NCBI RefSeq assembly: GCF_003053565.1
Contig: NZ_QAXS01000036.1
Coordinates: 1-33,031, forward strand
Source of the DNA: Halanaerobium saccharolyticum
Lineage (GTDB): Bacteria > Bacillota > Halanaerobiia > Halanaerobiales > Halanaerobiaceae
DNA: 33,031 bases
Direction: 5' to 3'
In this document: one piece after another, positions 1-5,798 of the stretch
How positions within the stretch are numbered: position 1 is the stretch's first letter
How the letters are laid out: every line of letters begins with the position of its first letter
Notes under the pieces: model-generated
Told to the model about the DNA's origin: nothing
Databases searched by the model: none
What the model saw: the letters and a program-made list of their open reading frames with translations, nothing else
Program-made: the position numbers and the translations under genes

Positions 1-81
1 TAAATATTCTTCAGTTTGAATTAAATCTGTTGCAACCAGGTCTGGTAAATTCATTAAATCTGTGATAAACTTATTATGCAT
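1..81 (-). CDS. N-terminal fragment of an unidentified gene, possibly an ISL3-type transposase
   Basis: An open frame starts at ATG 81 and runs off the left edge (27 codons, beginning MHNKFITDLMNLPDLVATDL). An AAGGAG ribosome binding site lies 8 bases upstream, and a good promoter lies at 213-241, so this is very likely a real gene start. The short hydrophobic-acidic N-terminus resembles the segment before the zinc ribbon in ISL3-family transposases. That is a weak recognition, because the diagnostic CxxC and DDE parts lie outside the window. It is convergent with nothing and reads away from trpP. Confidence 0.4.
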   Translation of the reverse strand, partial: MHNKFITDLMNLPDLVATDLIQTEEYL

Positions 82-212
82 TTGCTTGACTCCTTCATTG
101 AATTTTTGGTGTTGTAACTATTTAATTCAACGGAGCCAGGCAAATGCCTTTTTTATTTAGATATTTTTAGATTTACAGTTTTTTCTTCACAACATTAATT
201 ATACAACCAAAA

Positions 213-241
213 ATTATAACAGAATTTTGTTGCGATTGCAA
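213..241 (-). promoter_or_regulatory. Sigma-A promoter for the left-edge gene
   Basis: On the minus strand a -35 box TTGCAA (241-236) is followed by a 17-base spacer and a perfect -10 box TATAAT (218-213). Transcription would start near 206, giving a leader of about 125 bases before ATG 81. The -35 box sits in a small inverted repeat, GTTGC-GATT-GCAAC (229-242), which could be an operator but is short enough to be chance. Confidence 0.6.
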
Positions 242-269
242 CTAAATTAGATTAAAAAAAGATTAGAAT

Positions 270-303
270 TAAAAAAATAACCCCTCATTAAAAAATGAGA
301 GGC
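270..303 (-). terminator. Rho-independent terminator after trpP
   Basis: On the minus strand, 22 bases past the trpP stop, a hairpin pairs CTCATT with AATGAG around a four-base loop. Two outer G-C pairs continue the stem beyond one mismatch (about 281-302). A T-rich tract follows (complement of the A-run at 271-280). This is a standard intrinsic terminator and closes the trpP unit before the left-edge gene. Confidence 0.75.
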
Positions 304-324
304 CAATTAAAACTATAAATTTTA

Positions 325-858
325 CTATACCGCTTCGTTTTTAGCTCCCTTAACTTCTACATCCATTGCAAAATCAACTACACTAAAGACAATAACTGCT
401 GTGATGGTATTAACTGCCGCCGCTGGAATTACTACTGTAGAAAACAAAACAGTAAATGGACCAGGTAAACCAACAAGCAGAGCAGCTGTACCGAGGAAAA
501 TTCCTCCACTTAAAAGTGTACCAAAAGCAGTTATTAAACCGGTAGATAATTTTCTAGATGGCAGTTTAACAATAATCGGTATTAAAGGATAAACAATCAT
601 AAATGTAAATAATTTATCCACCATATTTGCCACCTGTCCTCCAGGGAAACCGGTAGTTAAAGCAGTAAAAATTCCTGTTGATACTGCTACCAGAAAACCC
701 AATTTAAAGTCCTGTTTAATGATCAATAAAATGAACATCATCGCCAGAGCAAAATCAGGTTTCATCCCCATAACTATTGGAGGAAAAAATGCATGTAAAA
801 TAAATCCAATCGCCACCAACAAAGCCGCCTGTGCTAAATCTTTTGTACTAATTCTCAT
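325..858 (-). CDS. trpP: Tryptophan transporter TrpP
   Basis: A 177-residue integral membrane protein of the TrpP (YhaG) family, a tryptophan uptake protein of Gram-positive bacteria; the usual length is about 170 residues. Family hallmarks visible are the N-terminal helix ending in a HAFFPP-type turn (about 22-27), GMKPDFALAMMF (31-42), ALTTGFPGGQ (66-75) and the C-terminal LPGPF...PAAAVNTITA stretch. About five to six hydrophobic segments span it. The ATG at 858 has an AGGAG 12 bases upstream, slightly far, and the stretch between is occupied by GAG triplets. It has its own promoter and terminator and is unrelated in function to the flagellar genes. Translation is probably controlled by TRAP (see the leader entry). 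Confidence 0.92.
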   Translation of the reverse strand: MRISTKDLAQAALLVAIGFILHAFFPPIVMGMKPDFALAMMFILLIIKQDFKLGFLVAVSTGIFTALTTGFPGGQVANMVDKLFTFMIVYPLIPIIVKLPSRKLSTGLITAFGTLLSGGIFLGTAALLVGLPGPFTVLFSTVVIPAAAVNTITAVIVFSVVDFAMDVEVKGAKNEAV

Positions 859-932
859 CTCAACTCATCTCTCCTTTTTTGTTTTTACTAATCTCAACTA
901 ATTTTTTAAGCTAATCTCTATTAGCTTTTCTA
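848..932 (-). promoter_or_regulatory. Candidate TRAP-binding site (GAG/UAG repeats) in the trpP leader
   Basis: Reading the minus strand as RNA, eleven non-overlapping GAG or UAG triplets occur: 932-930, 918-916, 913-911, 900-898, 895-893, 890-888, 871-869, 866-864, 861-859, 856-854 and 850-848. The last five are spaced 2, 2, 2 and 3 bases and cover the bases from the Shine-Dalgarno through the start codon. Three more (900-888) are spaced 2 and 2. TRAP (MtrB) is an eleven-subunit ring that binds such triplets, and in Bacillus subtilis it blocks trpP translation this way. The site is read directly; control by TRAP is inferred from the motif and the gene it precedes. Confidence 0.7.
908..927 (-). 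promoter_or_regulatory. Stem-loop in the trpP 5' leader
   Basis: A perfect 8-bp stem, AAGCTAAT/ATTAGCTT, around the loop AGAG lies about ten bases from the predicted 5' end of the trpP mRNA. Two of the GAG/UAG triplets lie in its loop and 3' arm, so pairing and protein binding there would compete. No T-run follows on the minus strand, so it is not a terminator in that direction. Confidence 0.5.
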
Positions 933-942
933 ATTATTTAAT

Positions 943-971
943 ATTATACATCAGCCAGAATAAATTGTCAA
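943..971 (-). promoter_or_regulatory. Consensus sigma-A promoter of trpP
   Basis: On the minus strand a perfect -35 box TTGACA (971-966), a 17-base spacer and a perfect -10 box TATAAT (948-943) give a start near 936. The -35 box overlaps one arm of an inverted repeat, AAATTGTC (962-969) and GACAATTT (985-992), 15 bases apart. The flgJ stop lies only 27 bases upstream of the -35 box and no clear terminator separates them, so some flagellar transcript may also run into trpP. Confidence 0.85.
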
Positions 972-997
972 AATATTAAAGCCGGACAATTTTGGTC

Positions 998-1324
998 TCA
1001 GGAACTTTTTAACTGTTCAACCAGAGCCTGATTGAGTTCGGCCAGCAGCCCCTGTTTTCCTGCCATCTGACTGTATTCCTTATATAACATATCAGAAAAT
1101 ACATCTTCGGCATAACCTCCATCGAAAAGCTTCTCCTCAGCCAGTGTTTTTTTCATTGAGGAAAACATTTTTTCGATAAAAATCGAACTAAACTCCTGAG
1201 CTGCCTTTTCCAGCTCTCCCTCTTCTTTATTTGAGGTATTAACCTTATTTTTAGACTTAATTTCCTGCTGATTATTAAGCTGATACTGAGCCAGCTGATG
1301 ATAATTATTATTTAATCCATTCAT
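998..1324 (-). CDS. flgJ: Rod-binding protein FlgJ (single-domain)
   Basis: A 108-residue protein matching the rod-binding N-terminal domain of FlgJ, the rod cap on which rod subunits assemble. The core AAQEFSSIFIEKMFSSMKK (about 41-59) and the following GGYAEDVFSDMLYKEYSQMA segment are typical. It ends right after this domain, so the peptidoglycan hydrolase domain of enterobacterial FlgJ is absent and another enzyme must open the wall. The ATG at 1324 has GAGGTG 6 bases upstream. It is the last gene of the flagellar run, directly after flgI. Confidence 0.9.
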   Translation of the reverse strand: MNGLNNNYHQLAQYQLNNQQEIKSKNKVNTSNKEEGELEKAAQEFSSIFIEKMFSSMKKTLAEEKLFDGGYAEDVFSDMLYKEYSQMAGKQGLLAELNQALVEQLKSS

Positions 1325-1367
1325 TTTTTACACCTCATTTAAAATAGCAGATATTCTCACTGAAAAT

Positions 1368-2498
1368 TTATTGGATCTCCAATTCTGCATGCAGTGCTCC
1401 CGCAGCATCAATTTTCTGGATAATTGAAATAATATCACGAGGAGTGGCACCAATAGCATTTAATGCTGTAACCAGATCCTCTATCGTGTTTTCCTGACTG
1501 ACAATCAGCATATTACCTTCCTGTCCTTCATCGACTTCAATCTCTACATCTTCAGTTACTCTTGTCTCTCCTTCACTAAAGGGCTCAGGCTGTGAGACTT
1601 CCTGCTGAGTCGAAATGCTAACTGATAAATTGCCGTGAGCTACAGCCACAGTAGATATATGAACATTATGACTGAAAACCACAGTACCAGTTCGCTCATC
1701 AATTACCACTCGGGCTTCCACAGCAGGAGTTACTTTTAAGCTGTTGACCTCTGCAATAAAATTAACCATGCCGTAATTAAAATTATCCGGTTTAGAGATA
1801 TTAATTGTTGAAGCATTTAAAGCTCTGGCTGTCCCCGGCCCGAATTTATTATTAATTGTTGAACTGATCTGACTGGCGGTTTTAAAACTGGGATTGGCAA
1901 GAATATAGGTCAGCTGTTCACCACTAAGAGAAGAGCCAATTTCCTTTTCCACCAGTGCTCCTCCCGGAATTCGACCAACAGTAGGATGATTTTGAACCTC
2001 AGAATTACCTCCATCACCAACACTGTAACCGCCAACTGAAAGTGGGCCCTGGGCTGAGGCATAAATTTCACCATTTGGTGCCTGGAGCGGAGTTAATAAC
2101 AGGGTCCCCCCCATCAGACTATCAGCATCTCCGATCGAGCTGACAGTAATATCTAACTGATCACCATTATGGGCTACCGGAGGCAGCTCAGCAGTCACCA
2201 TTACTGCAGCTATATTCTGACTTGCAACCTGGTTGTCGGTAACATTGACCCCAAAATTCTGCAGCATATTTGCCACACTCTGCAGTGTAGCCTGACTCCT
2301 GTTAGAATCTCCACTTCCATTTAAGCCGACTACAATACCATACCCGAGCAGCTGATTTATCCGCTGTCCTTTAAGTCTGGTAATATTTCCGATTTCAACC
2401 TCAGGATCATTAGCAGCAGATATAGTTGAACTTATTAATATAATAAAGATAGATAACAATACTAAAACTAAAATTCTTTCTTTCATAAATTTAAACAA
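1368..2498 (-). CDS. flgI: Flagellar P-ring protein FlgI
   Basis: A 376-residue secreted protein forming the P-ring, the bushing around the rod in the peptidoglycan layer. A signal peptide (about 1-28, ending SSTISAA) precedes the conserved start of the mature protein, ITRLKGQRINQLLGYGIVVG, with LNGSGDS next. DERTGTVVFSHNV and the C-terminal EDLVTALNAIGATPRDIISI are also typical. A TTG at 2498 is the likely start, with AAGAAGG 6 bases upstream; an ATG four codons later lies 16 bases from that site. P-rings normally accompany an outer membrane, so this marks a diderm envelope. Confidence 0.95.
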   Translation of the reverse strand: MFKFMKERILVLVLLSIFIILISSTISAANDPEVEIGNITRLKGQRINQLLGYGIVVGLNGSGDSNRSQATLQSVANMLQNFGVNVTDNQVASQNIAAVMVTAELPPVAHNGDQLDITVSSIGDADSLMGGTLLLTPLQAPNGEIYASAQGPLSVGGYSVGDGGNSEVQNHPTVGRIPGGALVEKEIGSSLSGEQLTYILANPSFKTASQISSTINNKFGPGTARALNASTINISKPDNFNYGMVNFIAEVNSLKVTPAVEARVVIDERTGTVVFSHNVHISTVAVAHGNLSVSISTQQEVSQPEPFSEGETRVTEDVEIEVDEGQEGNMLIVSQENTIEDLVTALNAIGATPRDIISIIQKIDAAGALHAELEIQ

Positions 2499-2519
2499 AC
2501 TATCCCTTCTTTCAAATAC

Positions 2520-3101
2520 TTAAAAAATAAAATTAAATAATTTTGTTAAAAGTCCAGGGTCCTGTTTGTCACCTACAACACCCTCACCTTCATATTCTAT
2601 GTTTGCATTACTGACCCTTTTAGAAGAAACCTCGTTATCAAAATTGATATCTTCTGGTCGAATTACTCCTTCTAAAATTATAGTCTGAATTTCACCATTA
2701 ATCTTTACTCGTTTTGTACCCTGAATTTTAAGATTTCCATTTTCCCGCAGCTCTACTACCTGAGTGGTAATATCTGCCTCCAGAGTACCACTGCGCTGAG
2801 TCTGACCATCTGCAGATTCAGAATCAGAATAACTGAAATCAAAAAATGGTATAAAATCCAACAGACCAGCTCCTTCAGCATTATAATCACTGCCCTGACT
2901 GGCATCAGAATTTGCACTTTGAATTGCACTTGCATCTTCTTCAATTACTACAGTAATAATATCTCCCTCTTCATAATCGGGATAGTCCTGATATAAGCCT
3001 TTTGAATTATCACTCCAGAGTGATTCAGCTGCTGCTGAAGAAGACAGCAAAAAAACAATAATAAGCAAAATACTGATTATTTTAAATTTATTTAAATACA
3101 T
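2520..3101 (-). CDS. flgH: Flagellar L-ring protein FlgH, without a lipoprotein cysteine
   Basis: A 193-residue FlgH, which forms the L-ring bushing in the outer membrane. Family features seen are SLWSDNSKGLYQD after the signal peptide, EGDIITVVIEEDASA (about 45-59), and the C-terminal VVELRENGNLKIQGTKRV and EGVIRPEDI stretches. FlgH is usually a lipoprotein, but here the signal peptide ends LLSSSAAAES with no cysteine, and there is no cysteine anywhere in the protein. It is also shorter than enterobacterial FlgH (about 230). The ATG at 3101 has GAGG 7 bases upstream. It lies between flgA and flgI. Confidence 0.94.
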   Translation of the reverse strand: MYLNKFKIISILLIIVFLLSSSAAAESLWSDNSKGLYQDYPDYEEGDIITVVIEEDASAIQSANSDASQGSDYNAEGAGLLDFIPFFDFSYSDSESADGQTQRSGTLEADITTQVVELRENGNLKIQGTKRVKINGEIQTIILEGVIRPEDINFDNEVSSKRVSNANIEYEGEGVVGDKQDPGLLTKLFNFIF

Positions 3102-3114
3102 TTTTGCACCTCTC

Positions 3115-4086
3115 TTAATCTGAGATCATTTTAACCTCAGTTGGCGAAACTACTTCTACCTGAAATTGATAACCACTGTTTAAGTTTTCAACAGTTATAA
3201 TTTCACCAATTTTTCCTCTTTCTTTAGCTTCTACAAAAGTAGAAAGATTTATATTATTAACATTTACTTTAAGATTTAATTTCTGTCCCCATTTTACTAC
3301 ATAAGGAATTTTAAGATTGTTTGACTTTAATATCTCACCTTTGTTTAAATTTCTTGCCAGCAAAACGTTACTGGCATTGATTTCTGACCAGTCCTGAACA
3401 ATCTTTTCTGGGGCACCAGAAATACTTTTTTCCTGAACTGTAAAATCTGATTTTTTAATTTTTGCACCGCTTTTTAAATCTTTAGCTGCAGTTAAAACTT
3501 CAAGCAGCAGCTCCACTTGGACTGGATAAAAAAGTCTACGCAGTTTTTTCCCGTCCTGCCAGACTTCCAGTTTGAGATTGATATCTGGAAGTGATAAGTT
3601 CTGATTTTCAGCAACCTTTAACTGATAATCACCGGCTGCTATTTTCAATTCTGGAGCAGAATTCCTGCTTTTGATTATTATTTTTTCGGCAGCAAAATCA
3701 AGCTTAGTTTTTAAATAGTCTTCTACCAGAGCTGAAATTTCTGCTTCAGAAATCTCGATGCTTCGGCGGCTGACAACTACAGTTGCCGGCATTTTTAAGT
3801 TGAATTGAGATTTTTTATAGCCCAAATTCTGAATACTTAAATCAACAAGCACCCGGGTCAATCTTTTTTGATAACCTGGATTGGGAGAAGATTTTAAAAC
3901 CAAATTTTCCAGCTCAGTTAAAGCAGACTCTGAGAGTCCTCCAGCTTTAATTTCTGCAATCTCTCCCAGATATATCTCAGCTGAATTAACTTCTGCCTCT
4001 TTCTTTATTTCAATCTCAAAAGCAGCAGCATTAAAAGTTATACTTATAGATATCAAAACTGTTAAAATAATAATTATTTTTTTCAT
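3115..4086 (-). CDS. flgA: P-ring assembly chaperone FlgA
   Basis: A 323-residue periplasmic protein that helps FlgI polymerise into the P-ring. It has a signal peptide (1 to about 22), an N-terminal region opening with EAEVNSAEIYLGEIAEI, a SAF-like segment (about 195-255, TAAKDLKSGAKIKKSDF), and the C-terminal beta domain with VKWGQKLNLKVN and KERGKIGEIITVEN that defines the family. The ATG at 4086 has AGAGGTG 7 bases upstream. It is immediately upstream of flgH and flgI, the expected partners. Confidence 0.9.
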   Translation of the reverse strand: MKKIIIILTVLISISITFNAAAFEIEIKKEAEVNSAEIYLGEIAEIKAGGLSESALTELENLVLKSSPNPGYQKRLTRVLVDLSIQNLGYKKSQFNLKMPATVVVSRRSIEISEAEISALVEDYLKTKLDFAAEKIIIKSRNSAPELKIAAGDYQLKVAENQNLSLPDINLKLEVWQDGKKLRRLFYPVQVELLLEVLTAAKDLKSGAKIKKSDFTVQEKSISGAPEKIVQDWSEINASNVLLARNLNKGEILKSNNLKIPYVVKWGQKLNLKVNVNNINLSTFVEAKERGKIGEIITVENLNSGYQFQVEVVSPTEVKMISD

Positions 4087-4124
4087 AATTAGACACCTCT
4101 TACTACTGCTTTAATCACAAAGCA

Positions 4125-4907
4125 CTATCTCTTAAGCTGATTGGCAGTCTGCAGCATTTCATCTGAGGCCTGAATAGCCTTAGAATTTGTTTCGTAGGCC
4201 CGCTGAGCTGCAATCATATTAACCATTTCTTCTACTACTTTAACATTTGACATCTCCAAAAAGCCCTGTGTGATTGTACCAAAGCCACCTTCACCTGGAA
4301 CTCCCTGCATAGCCTGCCCGGAAGCAACTGTCTGAGAATAGAGGTTTCTTCCTTCACTGGATAGTCCAGCTGGGTTGGCAAAACGATAGAGCTGAATCTG
4401 TCCCAACTGCTGATTTTCGCCATCTACTATAGCGTTAACTGTTCCATCAGAGGTAATTGCTATCTCAGTAGCATCCTGAGGGATCTGAAAACTGGGATCT
4501 ATCTGATAACCATCAGAAGTAACTATATTACCATTACTGTCCTGTTTAAAGGAACCATCTCTGGTATAAGCATAATTGCCATCAGGCAGCTGAATTCTAA
4601 AAAACCCATCTCCTTCAATCACCATATCCAGAGGGCTGTCAGTATTTTGAATATTACCCTGGGTAAATATTTTTTGAGTACTGTTGACTTTTGAACCATG
4701 TCCAATTTCTATCCCGGTAGGTATTTCTGCGCCCTGAGCATTTGGAGTCCCGGGCTCTCTCATATTTGTATAAATTAAATCTGCAAAATTAATCTTTGAT
4801 TTCTTAAATCCACTGGTATTCACATTTGCCAGGTTGTTAGATATAGTATCAATATTGGTCTGCTGTGAATTCATCCCTGTTGCTGATGTCCATAAAGCAC
4901 TTATCAT
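4125..4907 (-). CDS. flgG: Distal rod protein FlgG
   Basis: A 260-residue axial protein of the distal rod. The N-terminus MISALWTSATGMNSQQTNID with NNLANVNTSGFKK, the central LPDGNYAYTRDGSF, and the C-terminal MVNMIAAQRAYETNSKAIQ and SDEMLQTANQ pattern closely follow enterobacterial FlgG. The start is placed at ATG 4907, 8 bases after GAGG; an in-frame GTG at 4916 overlaps the ribosome site and would add three residues absent from FlgG. The next gene upstream is the FlgF paralogue, separated by a gap holding a hairpin. Confidence 0.95.
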   Translation of the reverse strand: MISALWTSATGMNSQQTNIDTISNNLANVNTSGFKKSKINFADLIYTNMREPGTPNAQGAEIPTGIEIGHGSKVNSTQKIFTQGNIQNTDSPLDMVIEGDGFFRIQLPDGNYAYTRDGSFKQDSNGNIVTSDGYQIDPSFQIPQDATEIAITSDGTVNAIVDGENQQLGQIQLYRFANPAGLSSEGRNLYSQTVASGQAMQGVPGEGGFGTITQGFLEMSNVKVVEEMVNMIAAQRAYETNSKAIQASDEMLQTANQLKR

Positions 4908-4966
4908 ATTTTCCACCTCAATTATTTTTTTTGAAGCAGACAGTCTAAAAATTTTATTAATTAAAA

Positions 4967-4994
4967 GCTGCTGTATCTTTCAGTCAACAGCAGC
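4967..4994 (-). repeat. Hairpin between flgF and flgG, terminator-like
   Basis: An 8-bp perfect inverted repeat GCTGCTGT/ACAGCAGC flanks a 12-base loop. On the minus strand it is followed by TTTTAATTAATAAAATTTTT. It lies 38 bases past the flgF stop and 59 bases before the flgG start, in one of the few real gaps of the operon (125 bases). It could reduce read-through into flgG or protect upstream mRNA. Confidence 0.5.
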
Positions 4995-5032
4995 AGGAGC
5001 TTCCTTTTCAGGTCCGGCTCTCAACTTAAAAT

Positions 5033-5785
5033 TTAAGCCTGTCCAACTTCGTTAATCACTTTAGATAATGTTTCATCAATACTGCTGATTACTTTCTGAT
5101 TTGATTCATAATGCCTGGTAGTCTTAATCATCTTTGCCATCTCTTCTACAATTTTAACATTAGAACTTTCTAAGTATCCCTGAGCAATTCCAGCTTCACT
5201 CTCCAAAACAGATGCACCTTCCTGAGCTGTATAAAGATTGTCTCCTTCCTGCAGCAGCTCTGACTGATCTTCAAAATTAACAAGAGCAATCTGTGATCCC
5301 TGCAGCCCGTTGTTAAAAGTTATCTGGCCATCTGCACTGACCCTAAAATCCTGATCAGGAATTAATTGAATTCTATTCCCTTCAGTATCCAGCACATGAT
5401 TTCCACTCTGGGTTACCAGCTCCGAATCAGCATTGATGGTAAAATTACCATCACGGCTGTATCTCTCACCAGCTTCTGTTTCGATTACAAAAAAGCCTTC
5501 GCCTTCAACGGCAAAATCAAGAGTATTATCAGTCCGCTGAAAAGCTCCCTGACTCATATCTTTAAAACTATGCTCCATATAAGCTCCAGTTGATAGTTCA
5601 CCAATCTCCTGATCAGCTTTACCGGCTTCAATTCGGCTCAACAGCATTTCTGGAAAGGAACCAGTCACACCCTCTGATTTTTTAAAACCATTTGTATTAA
5701 CATTGGCCAGATTATTGGAGCGGATATTTGATTTTTTCTCCAGCACATTCATCGAAGAAGCGGCGGTATATAAACCTTTAATCAT
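5033..5785 (-). CDS. flgF: Proximal rod protein FlgF (FlgF/FlgG family)
   Basis: A 250-residue axial rod protein. The N-terminal MIKGLYTAASSMNVLEKKSN with SNNLANVNTNGFKKSE, the central EGEGFFVIETEAGERYSRDG, and the C-terminal SSNVKIVEEMAKMIKTTRHYE are the flagellar rod/hook signatures. As the more divergent copy before flgG it is best called FlgF (FlhO in Bacillus subtilis). The ATG at 5785 is preceded by a strong AGGAGGTG 6 bases away. It follows fapA by 13 bases and starts the rod/ring block of the operon. Confidence 0.88.
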   Translation of the reverse strand: MIKGLYTAASSMNVLEKKSNIRSNNLANVNTNGFKKSEGVTGSFPEMLLSRIEAGKADQEIGELSTGAYMEHSFKDMSQGAFQRTDNTLDFAVEGEGFFVIETEAGERYSRDGNFTINADSELVTQSGNHVLDTEGNRIQLIPDQDFRVSADGQITFNNGLQGSQIALVNFEDQSELLQEGDNLYTAQEGASVLESEAGIAQGYLESSNVKIVEEMAKMIKTTRHYESNQKVISSIDETLSKVINEVGQA

Positions 5786-5798
5786 TTTAACACCTCCT

